Shown here in pieces: positions 26,659 to 35,070 of a stretch of 64,000 nt of DNA. The position numbers and the translations under genes were made by a program. Numbering within the stretch: position 1 is the first letter of the stretch; each line of letters starts with the position of its first letter. Under the pieces are notes generated by a model. That model ran no database searches. It had not been told where the DNA came from and was given only the letters and a program-made list of their open reading frames with translations. Origin of the DNA: Azospirillum agricola (GTDB lineage: Bacteria > Pseudomonadota > Alphaproteobacteria > Azospirillales > Azospirillaceae); contig NZ_JAGINM010000003.1 in the NCBI RefSeq assembly GCF_017876095.1, forward strand, positions 127,491 to 191,490. Reading direction: 5' to 3'.

Positions 26659-26687
26659 TTGACACTCAGTTCATAGGATGACATAAT
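26659..26687 (+). promoter_or_regulatory. Near-consensus sigma-70 promoter of the acyl-CoA synthetase gene
   Basis: TTGACA (26659-26664), exactly 17 bp, then CATAAT (26682-26687). That is 6/6 and 5/6 matches, one of the best promoters in the window. Transcription would start near 26694, leaving a ~90-base leader before the ATG at 26786. Confidence 0.65.
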
Positions 26688-26785
26688 TTTCGAAAGAGGG
26701 ACAAGCCCGACGCGCCGGACGACCCTATGCCGATCCGCGCGCGGGCGCCGGAAATTCATGAAAAATCAAAGAGGAGAGACGCAGG

Positions 26786-28402
26786 ATGGCGTGGCCGGAC
26801 GGTGAGGGCTTTCCCAAGCGGCGCGAATTGCTTTTCGGCACCCGCCTCGTGCCGTGCTACAGCGAACGGCCCGCCACGCTCGACGCGATGCTCCGCGCGG
26901 CGGTGGCGCGCGCGCCCGGCAACGAGGCGGTGGTCGATGGCGAACGGCGCTTCACCTATCGGGAGCTGGACGCGCTGGTGACGCGGGCCGCCGGGGCGCT
27001 GGTCGCGCGCGGCGGCGGGGCGGGCGACCGCGTGGCGCTGGTCCTGACCAACCGGGCGGAGTTCCTGATCGCGCTGTTGGCGGCGGCGCGCATCGGCCTC
27101 GTCTCGGTTCCCGTCAGCGCCCGCGAGCAGCGGCCCGGCATCACCGGCATCCTGGCCGATTGCGGGGCGAAGTTCCTCATCCACGACGCCGCCCTGGCCG
27201 ACCGCATGCCGGAGGAGGGCGCTGTGCCGTCGCTCGTGCTGCGCCTGTCCGTCGGCGGGGCGGCCGGGGGAGCCGAGCCCTTCGAAAATCTGTTGTGCGA
27301 AGCGGAGCGCACCCTGCCGGAGGTCCCGCGGAACGAGGAGGACACCGCCGTCATCCTCTACACCTCCGGCACCACGGGCAAGCCGAAGGGCGCGCTGCTG
27401 GCGCACGTCAACATCATCCACTCGGCGATGCATTTCGAGGAGTGCTGGCGGTACCGCGACGGCGAGCGGGCGGTCCTCGCGGTGCCGGCGTCGCACGTCA
27501 CCGGGCTGGTCGCCGTTCTTCTGGCGATGGTCCGCGTCGCCGGCTGCGTCATCCTGATGCCGGCCTTCGACGCGAACGCGTTCCTGGCGCTGGCCAGCCG
27601 CGAGCGGATGACCACCACGGTGCTGGTGCCGGCGATGTACAATCTGGTCCTGCTGCGCGGCGACGTCTCGCGGCACGATCTGACATGCTGGCGGATCGGC
27701 GGCTTTGGCGGCGCCCCGATGCCGGAGGCGACGGTCGAGGCGATGGCCGAACGGCTGCCCGACCTGCATCTGTTGAACGCCTACGGCTCGACCGAATGCG
27801 CGACGATCATCAGCGTCGTGCCGGTCGGCCGCACGCGGGACGGGCTCGACACCGTGGGGATGTGCGTTCCCTGCGGCGACCTGCGCATCGTCGGCGAGGA
27901 TGGCCGGGAGTGCCCGGCGGGGGAGACGGGGGAGGTGTGGATCCGCGGGCCGATGACGATCCCCGGCTATTGGAACCGCGAGGACGCGACGCGCGCCGGC
28001 TTCGTCGACGGGTATTGGCGGTCCGGCGATCTGGGGGCGCTCGACGCGCGGGGCTGGCTGCGGCTGTTCGACCGCAAGGGCGACGTCATCAATCGGGGCG
28101 GCTACAAGATTTACAGCGTCGAGCTGGAGAACGCGCTGGCCCGCCATCCGGACGTCGTCGAGGTGGCGGCCGTCGCCCATCCCGATCCGGTGCTGGGCGA
28201 GAAGATCCACGTCTTCGTCACCACCGCCTCGGCGGCGCTGACCGCCGAGGATGTGCGGGTGTTCTGCCGCGCCGCGCTGGCCGAGTACAAGGTGCCCGAC
28301 CATGTGACGCTGCTTCGGGAGGCTCTGCCGCGCAATGCCAACGGCAAGGTGACGAAACGGGTGCTGCGCGACCGGGTAATGGGCCGGGTGGCGGGAGCGT
28401 AG
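26786..28402 (+). CDS. Acyl-CoA synthetase (class I adenylate-forming ligase)
   Basis: 538-residue AMP-forming ligase. It contains the P-loop ILYTSGTTGKPKGALLAH (~residue 190), motif NAYGSTECATI, the YWRSGDLG adenine/ribose Asp, the hinge region RKGDVINRGGYKIYSVELE and the C-terminal catalytic Lys in NANGKVTKRVLRD. It should activate a carboxylic acid to acyl-AMP and then acyl-CoA. Substrate (fatty, aryl or branched acid) cannot be read from the sequence. A GAGGAGAGACGCAGG leader holds the ribosome site. It is driven by its own strong promoter and is divergent from the tandem hydrolase-fold gene. Confidence 0.88.
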   Translation: MAWPDGEGFPKRRELLFGTRLVPCYSERPATLDAMLRAAVARAPGNEAVVDGERRFTYRELDALVTRAAGALVARGGGAGDRVALVLTNRAEFLIALLAAARIGLVSVPVSAREQRPGITGILADCGAKFLIHDAALADRMPEEGAVPSLVLRLSVGGAAGGAEPFENLLCEAERTLPEVPRNEEDTAVILYTSGTTGKPKGALLAHVNIIHSAMHFEECWRYRDGERAVLAVPASHVTGLVAVLLAMVRVAGCVILMPAFDANAFLALASRERMTTTVLVPAMYNLVLLRGDVSRHDLTCWRIGGFGGAPMPEATVEAMAERLPDLHLLNAYGSTECATIISVVPVGRTRDGLDTVGMCVPCGDLRIVGEDGRECPAGETGEVWIRGPMTIPGYWNREDATRAGFVDGYWRSGDLGALDARGWLRLFDRKGDVINRGGYKIYSVELENALARHPDVVEVAAVAHPDPVLGEKIHVFVTTASAALTAEDVRVFCRAALAEYKVPDHVTLLREALPRNANGKVTKRVLRDRVMGRVAGA

Positions 28403-28403
28403 G

Positions 28404-29249
28404 TCAGGCCGCCTCGGCCTGCAACGCGCCGGCCGTCTCGCTGGTCCAGCGGTAGCCGAAGCCCGGATAGTTGCCGATGCTGTCGAACTCGGCGTCGATG
28501 GCGCGGAACTTCTGGCGGATGCGCTTGATGAAGGCGCGGACGTTGGCGCGGAAGCCCTGGCCGCCGTGGCCGGCCATGAAGCCCGGACCATGGACCAGGT
28601 CGTAGATCTCGCGGTAGGAGACGTCGGCGTCCGGCCGGGTCGCCATCAGCTTGACCATGTTGAACTCGGTCAGCGTCAGGTCCAGGCGCTGGCCCTTCCA
28701 CAGGGCGCGGCTCTGGTCGAGCCGCAGCTCCAGGTCGCCGATCACCTGCATCGCCGGCCCGGTTTCGGCCGGCGCGTCGCCGTTGGCGACGGGGCCCCGG
28801 GTGCTGTCCATCGCCAGCGCCATGCGGCGCAGCAGGATCGGCAGGCGGCGGGTCTTCTCGACGAAATCGACGGCGCCGTTGGCCAGCGCCATCTCCTCGG
28901 CGGCGTCGTGGACCTTGTCGGCGAGGCAGATCACCGGCGCGCTCAGGCCGCGGTCGCGGGCGTCGCGCAGGATCGCGGCGGCGTCGGCGCCGGGGATGTT
29001 CCAGTCGAGCAGCACGATGTCGGTCTGGCCGCCGTTGGCGAGATAGTCCAGCGCCGGGCCGCTGCGGTCGAACAGGCGGACGTCGTACCCCTGGTCGGCC
29101 AGCGTGGTGCCCAGCGCCTCGCGGAAGCGGTCGTCGGCGTCGACCAGGGCGACGCGGGCGATGGCCTCGGCCATGCGGGCGGTGCTGGTGTTGGCGCTGG
29201 CGGCGGCCGGGGCGAAGGAAGAAAGGTCGGTGATGGTGGCGGTCGTCAT
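28404..29249 (-). CDS. OmpR-type response regulator
   Basis: 281-residue regulator: a ~28-residue Ala/Ser/Thr-rich lead, a receiver (VALVDADDRFREAL, phosphoacceptor Asp82 in IVLLDWNIPG, switch Lys in VDFVEKTRR), and a C-terminal winged helix (~170-275; LDLTLTEFNMVKLMATRPDADVSYREIYDLV, then RANVRAFIKRIRQKFRAID and FGYRW). The receiver keeps its key residues, so it should be phosphorylated. No kinase is adjacent, making it an orphan. A TTAA-N7-TTAAC box lies ~90 bp upstream. It ends 2 bp from the convergent ligase gene. An internal ATG at 29174 is an alternative start. Confidence 0.88.
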   Translation of the reverse strand: MTTATITDLSSFAPAAASANTSTARMAEAIARVALVDADDRFREALGTTLADQGYDVRLFDRSGPALDYLANGGQTDIVLLDWNIPGADAAAILRDARDRGLSAPVICLADKVHDAAEEMALANGAVDFVEKTRRLPILLRRMALAMDSTRGPVANGDAPAETGPAMQVIGDLELRLDQSRALWKGQRLDLTLTEFNMVKLMATRPDADVSYREIYDLVHGPGFMAGHGGQGFRANVRAFIKRIRQKFRAIDAEFDSIGNYPGFGYRWTSETAGALQAEAA

Positions 29250-29336
29250 CGGCTTGCTTCTCGCGTAGGTTGGGGTGGGCGGGGCCGGTGTGGCGCCAGT
29301 GCCCGCGTCGGTTGCCCAACAATGCGGCCGTTAAGG

Positions 29337-29351
29337 TTAATGAGCTTTTAA
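29337..29351 (-). promoter_or_regulatory. CtrA-type binding box upstream of the OmpR-type regulator
   Basis: Read on the minus strand, TTAA-AAGCTCA-TTAA followed by C matches the full CtrA consensus TTAA-N7-TTAAC. It lies 88-102 bp before the ATG at 29249. A third TTAA (29331-29334) is adjacent. CtrA orthologues are known in this bacterial group, but binding is not shown. Confidence 0.5.
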
Positions 29352-29423
29352 AGTCACATCCGCTACCACTTCTTTGCAACCAAACAGTCACGGAACAGGC
29401 AGCGGACGGGGCGAGCGGCCGTA

Positions 29424-29909
29424 TCAGCCGTCCGGCAAATTCAGCCGCTCGCCCCTGTGCAGACGGCGGATCGCGTCGATCAGGGCAGCCAGGGAGACCG
29501 CGACGGACAGGACGCCGCTCAGGCCCGACCGCCGTCCCTCCTCCAGCAGGGGGGGCCGCATCCGCTCGGTCAGCACTGCCACCGGCGGGTGGGGCCGCTC
29601 GGCCAGCAGGGCCTCGATCACCCGGCCGATGCGCCCGACGCTCGGGCCGGAACGGCCGATGGCGACCAGCACCACGTCGGCCCGGCCCAGCACCGCGCGC
29701 AGGTCGGCGAGCGCCTGCGCGCTCGTCGCGTGCCACGCCGACAGGCCGCTGTCGCTGCCGTTGATGGCCTTGACCAGGCTTTCGCCGAACAGAACCCGGT
29801 CGTCGATCACGCCGAGCAGGAGAGGGGCCGACGACGCGTTTCCGTCCCCCCGTCCCGGAGCGTGCCGTGGCGTCGACGGACGGTCGGCGGCCGTCAGGCC
29901 GCACAGCAT
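29424..29909 (-). CDS. Stand-alone pseudo-receiver protein
   Basis: 161-residue protein with a receiver-like fold and no output domain. After a ~28-residue lead, LLLGVIDDRVLFGESLVKAI keeps the acidic pair. The phosphoacceptor strand reads DVVLVAIGRSGPS, with Ala83 where Asp belongs, and the switch-Lys strand reads GLSGVLSVAVS. It therefore cannot be phosphorylated in the usual way. It looks like the N-terminal part of the LuxR-type regulators at 30814 and 49497 without the helix-turn-helix. The ATG at 29909 has a GGAAAG site nearby. Longer in-frame starts exist but extend through low-complexity sequence and the palindromic repeat at 30055. Confidence 0.6.
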   Translation of the reverse strand: MLCGLTAADRPSTPRHAPGRGDGNASSAPLLLGVIDDRVLFGESLVKAINGSDSGLSAWHATSAQALADLRAVLGRADVVLVAIGRSGPSVGRIGRVIEALLAERPHPPVAVLTERMRPPLLEEGRRSGLSGVLSVAVSLAALIDAIRRLHRGERLNLPDG

Positions 29910-30054
29910 GACACTTTCCACCGACGTCCTGCACACGCGACCGCCCCCTTCTTCCGGATGCCGACCGTCTTCCGTACCGGGAAACCCACGCAGGCGCGCT
30001 GGACGCCACCCTGACCCGTCGAGGCTGCTGCGAAACCGATCCTCCCTTTCCCGG

Positions 30055-30141
30055 CCGTCATCCCCGCGAAGGCGGCGATCCGACCCTGCCCATTGGTTCC
30101 GCCTGGAAGGACCCGTCTCCCCGTCTTCGCGGGGATGGCGG
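30055..30141. repeat. REP-like imperfect inverted repeat
   Basis: Arms 30055-30075 and 30121-30141 match at 19 of 21 positions in inverted orientation, with core TCCCCGCGAA/TTCGCGGGGA. Pairing can be extended outward by roughly ten more bases, through CCTTTCCC-like and GGGAAAGG-like flanks. The core resembles a repeat family (GTCAT-CCCGCGAA-GGCGG) widely scattered in proteobacterial intergenic DNA. Confidence 0.6.
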
Positions 30142-30578
30142 AGGGAAAGGCGGATCCCGGTTCCGACGGGGATCGAGGCTGCGGAGCCGGTGCCTGCGCA
30201 CGCGGGTGGGGACGATGGAGGATTCCTCGTCCGCCCAACTCTTCGTCCGTCCAAGTCTTCCAATGCAATAATACCGCCTTGATTCAAGTAAACTTCCGGA
30301 CGCTTTCCCGTCAACAGCAACATTCCGCCGATCCGTCGTCAAAGCTGACTAAGCCAATCCCGATGACGGCCATCCGTTTTGACCCCGCTCGATCGCCAGG
30401 CATTTTCGGGCAAAGCCGTTCCGGGTTCCGCACGGCACGCCCCCGGTGCCGGGCGGGGCGCGGTCGCCGGCCGTCCCTACGTCGGAATTGGTACGGGCAG
30501 CCCCCTTCTCCCTGGCGAGCTTCACCGAACTGTGCATTTACCGCCTAACCTTCCCTCAGTACAGTGACGATGCCAGGG

Positions 30579-30610
30579 AGTGATCACTCATGATCATCAC
30601 CGATCATGAT
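30579..30610. promoter_or_regulatory. Cluster of GATC-centred palindromes before a LuxR-type regulator
   Basis: AGTGATCACT (30579-30588), ATGATCAT (30590-30597) and ATCATGAT (30603-30610) are three perfect palindromes within 32 bp, about 200 bp before the ATG at 30814. This could be an operator array, or clustered Dam-like GATC sites. Confidence 0.4.
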
Positions 30611-30813
30611 AGGGAAGACGGCAGCCGGACAAATCCGCTCAAAGACGAATGGGAGAATCACCAGATCGATTTTCTCTGATCGGACTTTGGGTGGGACGGG
30701 AATGTTCCTATCGAAAGGGGATGGCGGGGGCGTCACGGAAGATTCGAGGTATCGCGCCGCAAGGAAAACCATACCGCCGGGGGGCCGGCCACATCGAAGG
30801 GAGAAGGGCGACG

Positions 30814-31578
30814 ATGAGCAGCATCAGCATCCATGACGACCCGGCGGCCAGGGCGGGGGGGCTCGGCGGGCCGGCGGCACGGACGAGAACGGACCGCATC
30901 CTGGTCGTCCTGGTCGACGAGAACAGCCTGACGCGGGACTGCTTCGCGCTCAGCCTCGGCACGCTTGGCGAGGGGATGACGGTGATTCCGGTGGCGTCGC
31001 TGCGGGAGGCCGGCGACCTCATGGCCAGCGGGGAGCGCATCGACGTCGTCCTCTGCCACATCGGCGCCGACCGCGCGCTGGGCGAGGCGCGCACGGCGGC
31101 GCTCCGGGAAGACGGCGCCCCGGTCCGCAACACCCCCCTGATCATCATTTCGGACCGCGACGACATCGACCTGATCCTGGAATGCCTCGGCCTTGGGGTG
31201 CGCGGCTACATCGTGTCGAGCCTCGGTCTGGGCGTCGCGCTGGAGGCCATCCGGCTGGTGGTGGCGGGCGGCACCTTCGTGCCGGCCTCGTCACTGCACA
31301 AGCTCACCCGTTTCGGCGGCCCGCGCGGCGAGCCGGCGGCGTCCGCCCAGGCCAGCATGGAGGGGCTGACGCCGCGCGAGCTGGCGGTGCTGAAATGCCT
31401 GCATGAAGGCAAGTCGAACAAGCTCATCGCCTACCAGCTCGGCATGTGCGAGAACACGGCCAAGGCCCATGTCCGCAACATCCTGAAGAAGATGGGCGCC
31501 ACCAACCGGACGGAGGCCGCCTATCTAGCCCACCGCTGCCTCCTCGACAACGCGCCCCCGGCGGCGGCCCCGGCCTGA
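30814..31578 (+). CDS. LuxR-type regulator with degenerate receiver (EPS locus, left edge)
   Basis: 254-residue regulator. The receiver region (~28-165) has ILVVLVDENSLTRDCF, but the phosphoacceptor strand reads DVVLCHIGAD with His82 in place of Asp, and the switch-Lys strand is GYIVSSLGLG with no Lys. The C-terminal LuxR/FixJ helix-turn-helix (~185-240) is intact: LTPRELAVLKCLHEGKSNKLIAYQLG and HVRNILKKMGATNRTEA. It should therefore bind DNA without phosphorylation control or through another signal. Start at 30814 has GGGAGAAGGG upstream. It is closely related in layout to the regulator at 49497 on the other side of the EPS genes, suggesting both govern this locus. Confidence 0.85.
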   Translation: MSSISIHDDPAARAGGLGGPAARTRTDRILVVLVDENSLTRDCFALSLGTLGEGMTVIPVASLREAGDLMASGERIDVVLCHIGADRALGEARTAALREDGAPVRNTPLIIISDRDDIDLILECLGLGVRGYIVSSLGLGVALEAIRLVVAGGTFVPASSLHKLTRFGGPRGEPAASAQASMEGLTPRELAVLKCLHEGKSNKLIAYQLGMCENTAKAHVRNILKKMGATNRTEAAYLAHRCLLDNAPPAAAPA

Positions 31579-31777
31579 TCCCCCTGCCGGCGGAGCGGTC
31601 CGGGCGGGCGGCGGCCCGCCTCCGCTCTTGCGACTAGTCAGGAATGCGCAGGACTTTTAAAATATTCGCGCGGTGACCACGACCTTTTTTCTTCGGTACA
31701 CCCATCCGCTTCTTTGGCCGGAGGCGGGGATGTGTCCGATAGTCTCGGGCATCTCCGCCACAGCCGAGGGCCATCCG

Positions 31778-32941
31778 ATGACAGGCTCCAGAATCGACGT
31801 GGTCTCGGACATCCGGGGCCTCGCGGCTCTCCGGGACGACTGGAACGACCTCGCGGCGGGCGGAAATCCGCTGCTCCGCCACGAATGCGCGATGGCCTTC
31901 ACCGAGGCCTACGGCCGCCTCTACGAACCCCGCGCCGTGGTCCTGCGCGACGGGAGCGGCGTCCGCGCCATCGCTCCGCTGGCGGCGCCCCGCCTCACCG
32001 GCAGCTCAACCCTGCATCTGATGGGGCAGCCGCTTCACGAGCCCGCCTCCCTGCTGTACCGGGACGGGGCGGCGCTGGAGGAGCTGTTGGCGGCGCTGGT
32101 CGGCTGGCGCCGGCCTTTCCTGCTGCACCGGCTGCCGGCCGACCGGCCGGAAACCGGGCTGCTCCAGGCGGGGCCGCCGCGCCTGACCCGCTGCTTCACC
32201 CGGACCGGGCTGGACAGCGCCTGGGTGCCGCTCGGCATGCCCTGGGCTGGTTTCGAGGCGGCGATGGCGTCGCGCCACCGCAGCGCCGTCCGCCGGAAAT
32301 GGAAAGTCGCCGAGAGCCGCGGCGCTGTCGAATTCGAGGCGCTGGCACCCGACGAGGCGCGGGCCGAGGCCGTCCTGCGCGCCTTCTTCCGCATCGAGCA
32401 TTCCGGCTGGAAGCGCCGCGACGGAACCTCGATCCTGTCGAACCCGCCGATGGAGCGCTTCTTCCTGCTCTACGGCCGGGCGGTGGCCCGGCTCGGCATG
32501 CTTCGGATCTTCTTCCTGAAGATCGGCGGGGAAACCGTCGCCGGCCGCGTCGCCGTCGAGCACGGCCGCACCCTGTGGGAGCTGAAGATCGGCTATGACG
32601 AGCGCTGGAGCGAGTGTTCGCCGGGCATCCTGCTGACCCACGCGACGCTGCGCTACGGCTGCGAGAACGGCCTCGCCGCCCATGAATTCCTCGGCGTGCT
32701 GGAGCGCTGGGAAAACCTGTGGTCGCCGCGATTGCATCGGTACAACGCGCTGCGCGTCTACCCGGCCACCCTGCGTGGCGGCGTCTCCTTCGCCTGCGAC
32801 CTGACCGAGGTCGCGGTGCGGCGGTCGCGGATCAGGGCCGCCGCCGCCTGCCGAACCGCGCTCGACCGCCTGTCGGCGGCCTGGCCGGGGGCCCGTCCCG
32901 GCGCCCGCTTCGCTCCGATGGAGCCGCGCGAGGAGCGTTGA
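31778..32941 (+). CDS. CelD/BcsL-type GNAT acyltransferase (first copy)
   Basis: 387-residue protein of the CelD/BcsL (FemAB-like, double GNAT) acyltransferase family associated with cellulose and other exopolysaccharides. Recognisable parts are the N-terminal GNAT half (IDVVSDIRGLAALRDDWNDLA), the middle motif RHRSAVRRKWKVAESRGAVEFE and the acetyl-CoA-side half with FFLKIGGETVAGRVAVEHG, then LKIGYDERWSECSPGILLTHATLRYGCENG, here described in pieces. It probably acylates an EPS precursor or the polymer. The ATG at 31778 has GAGGG 8 bases upstream; ATG 31730 is an in-frame alternative. It ends before a hairpin at 32991, facing the GH16 gene. Confidence 0.78.
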   Translation: MTGSRIDVVSDIRGLAALRDDWNDLAAGGNPLLRHECAMAFTEAYGRLYEPRAVVLRDGSGVRAIAPLAAPRLTGSSTLHLMGQPLHEPASLLYRDGAALEELLAALVGWRRPFLLHRLPADRPETGLLQAGPPRLTRCFTRTGLDSAWVPLGMPWAGFEAAMASRHRSAVRRKWKVAESRGAVEFEALAPDEARAEAVLRAFFRIEHSGWKRRDGTSILSNPPMERFFLLYGRAVARLGMLRIFFLKIGGETVAGRVAVEHGRTLWELKIGYDERWSECSPGILLTHATLRYGCENGLAAHEFLGVLERWENLWSPRLHRYNALRVYPATLRGGVSFACDLTEVAVRRSRIRAAAACRTALDRLSAAWPGARPGARFAPMEPREER

Positions 32942-32990
32942 AGGCGGTGGGGGAAGGCGGCGGGAAAAGGCGGGGCGGAATCGAGAGGAA

Positions 32991-33014
32991 GGCCGGCAGC
33001 GGGTGCTGCCGGCC
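32991..33014. terminator. Hairpin between convergent acyltransferase and GH16 genes
   Basis: GGCCGGCAGC (32991-33000), loop GGGT, GCTGCCGGCC (33005-33014): a perfect 10-bp GC-rich stem. It is followed by a weak T-rich stretch on the plus strand (TCAAGTTTC) and TTCCTC on the minus strand. It probably stops transcription from both sides. Confidence 0.6.
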
Positions 33015-33039
33015 TCAAGTTTCTTCCAATGACCCGTGA

Positions 33040-34887
33040 TCAGGCCGCGTGGGCGAGGTGCGCGGTGTCCAGGTGGCCGAGCGCGTAGGCGCTCAGCTCC
33101 GCCGCCGACGCCGTCAGGCCCGTCGCCATGTCGTGGTGGCTGTCGAGCGCCGCCGCCTCGGCCGCCGGCGCCTGCTGGGCGGCGAGGTGGGTCCACATCG
33201 CGTCCGACACCGAGGCCGCGGAGGCCATCGCCGCCTTGGCCGCCGGGAAGAAGGACTTGTCGGCGTTCACCACCAGCGTCCCGTCCCACCACATGTCGGC
33301 CTGCCCCTTGACGACGTCCTTGCCGTCCAGCGCGTACTTGTCGTAGCTGACGATGCTGTCGGTCGGCGACACCGCCTTGCCGTTGATCGTGATCTTGCTC
33401 ACCGTCAGGTTGCGGTCCTGGCCGGCGGCCCAGCCGTCGTTGTCGTACTGCACCTGCACCTTGTGCGCCTGGTCGGCGGTCAGGTTGGTGGTGAAGCTGT
33501 AGTCCTTGGCCGTCGTGCCGGTGGTGGCCTCGCCGACCTGCTTGCCGTCGACCAGCAGCTTGAAGTGGGCGTTCACGCCGCCCGCCGGGGTGCCGGTGGC
33601 GTTGACCGTGATGGTCGAATCGCCGTTCGTCGGCGTGGTGGCCGCGCCGGCCGGGAAGTCGGCCTTGCCGGCGTTGACCACCAGCGTGCCGTTCCACCAC
33701 AGGTCGGCCTGGCCCTTCACCACGTCCTTGCCGTCCAGCGCCCCCTTGTCGTAGGTCACGGCGCTGTCCGTCGCCTTGTAGACGTGGCCGTTGACGCTGA
33801 CGGTGTTGACCTTCAGGTTGCGGTCCTGGCCGGCGGCCCAGCCGTCGTTGTCGTACTGCACCTGGATCTTGTGGGCCTGGTCGGGGGTGACGTCGGCGGT
33901 GAAGGTGAAGTTCTGCGCCGTCGTGCCGGCCGTGCCCTCGCCGATCTGCTTGCCGTCGACCAGCAGCTTGAAGTGGGCGTTCACGCCGCCCGCCGGGGTG
34001 CCGGAGGCGTTGACCACGATGGTCGCCTTGCCGGCCGTCGGGCTGGTCGGCTCGGTCGGGGTGGTGGGCGTCGTCGGCGTGGTGGGGGTGGTCGGAGTCG
34101 TCGGGTTGGTGGGCGTGGTCGGGGTGGCGCCCGGCCCGTCATAGCCCTCCTGCGGCGTCACCTCCTTGGCGCTGGGGTCGTAGGAATAGGCGCGGATATA
34201 GTCCACCTGCTTGGTCGCGCTCATGGTCGAGGCGGCCGGCTGGATGTCCTTGAACACCGCGAGGTTGGTGATGATGTTGGTCGGGGCCGAGGGCGAGCCC
34301 GACGCGCTGGCGACCTTCACGCCGTCGATGTACCAGGTCGTGCCGGTGGGACGGATGTCCACGCCGTAGGTGTGGAAGTCCGTGGTCGGATCGAAGGGCA
34401 GGTCGTAGATGCTGCCGCCGCCCGAGCCGGCGTGCGAGGTCAGGTAGATCTTCGACTTGTTGTCCGAGTAGTATTCGTAGGCGTCGGTTTCCTGCCAGGA
34501 GTTCACGCCGGGCGCCTGCCAGGTCCAGAAGGCGGGCCAGAAGCCCTTCTCCGCCGGCATCTTGGCGCGTTCCTCGATGTAGCCGTACTGGAAGGTGAAG
34601 GACGGCGAGGTGGTCAGCAGCGCCGAGGTCCAGTCGTAATGGGTGCCCGAGGCCGAGGTGTAGGACTCGCGCTTGGCGGTCAGCGACAGAATGCCATCCG
34701 AGACGGTGGCGTTCTTCATCTGGTTCCACTCGAGCTGCCGGTTGCCGAGGTTGCCGTGGCCGCCATCCGCTTCGGCGCTGGAGCTGTCGGTCCATTTGGT
34801 CGTGTCGACCTTGGTGCCGTTGAACTCGTCGTCGAAGACGAGCTTCCAGGTGCTGCCAGCCGGGGCCTGAGGGGTGAGGTTCGCCAT
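33040..34887 (-). CDS. GH16 glycanase with two CBM60-like modules
   Basis: 615-residue secreted-type glycanase. GH16 domain: ~10-245, with catalytic motif ETDAYE (Glu133, Asp135, Glu138; pattern ExDxxE) after FWPAFWTW. A Thr/Pro-repeat linker (PTTPTTPT) covers ~255-286. Two near-identical modules (~290-400, ~415-525) each carry GGVNAHFKLLVDGKQ and VQYDNDGWAAGQDRNL, the pattern of calcium-dependent CBM60-type xylan/galactan-binding domains. The tail is Ala/His-rich. There is no N-terminal signal peptide, as in rhizobial ExsH/PlyA-type glycanases exported by type I systems, so a C-terminal signal is inferred. Likely role is trimming the EPS or plant-type glucans. The start at 34887 has AAGGAC upstream. 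Confidence 0.85.
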   Translation of the reverse strand: MANLTPQAPAGSTWKLVFDDEFNGTKVDTTKWTDSSSAEADGGHGNLGNRQLEWNQMKNATVSDGILSLTAKRESYTSASGTHYDWTSALLTTSPSFTFQYGYIEERAKMPAEKGFWPAFWTWQAPGVNSWQETDAYEYYSDNKSKIYLTSHAGSGGGSIYDLPFDPTTDFHTYGVDIRPTGTTWYIDGVKVASASGSPSAPTNIITNLAVFKDIQPAASTMSATKQVDYIRAYSYDPSAKEVTPQEGYDGPGATPTTPTNPTTPTTPTTPTTPTTPTEPTSPTAGKATIVVNASGTPAGGVNAHFKLLVDGKQIGEGTAGTTAQNFTFTADVTPDQAHKIQVQYDNDGWAAGQDRNLKVNTVSVNGHVYKATDSAVTYDKGALDGKDVVKGQADLWWNGTLVVNAGKADFPAGAATTPTNGDSTITVNATGTPAGGVNAHFKLLVDGKQVGEATTGTTAKDYSFTTNLTADQAHKVQVQYDNDGWAAGQDRNLTVSKITINGKAVSPTDSIVSYDKYALDGKDVVKGQADMWWDGTLVVNADKSFFPAAKAAMASAASVSDAMWTHLAAQQAPAAEAAALDSHHDMATGLTASAAELSAYALGHLDTAHLAHAA

Positions 34888-35070
34888 ATCACCGAGTCCT
34901 TTGCGAAGTCTGTCGTCAAGTGCTGTTTGCTTGAGACAATATCGCCGCGAACTTATCTAAAATGTTGTGATGCATCCGGGAGACAGTTGGGACGCCTCGC
35001 GAAGCCTCCAATCCTGGATTTTCCTCGAATTGTCACGGAACGGTTCAGCGTCCGTAAACCAGTGTGGTCC

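Larger units (their letters stand above)
29910..30813. other. 904-bp gene-free stretch with repeat element and palindromes
   Basis: No convincing gene. It contains a long imperfect inverted repeat (30055-30141), a more AT-rich segment from about 30240, and the palindrome cluster 30579-30610 ahead of the LuxR-type regulator. In-frame ORFs crossing this stretch have codon usage unlike the neighbours. Confidence 0.6.
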
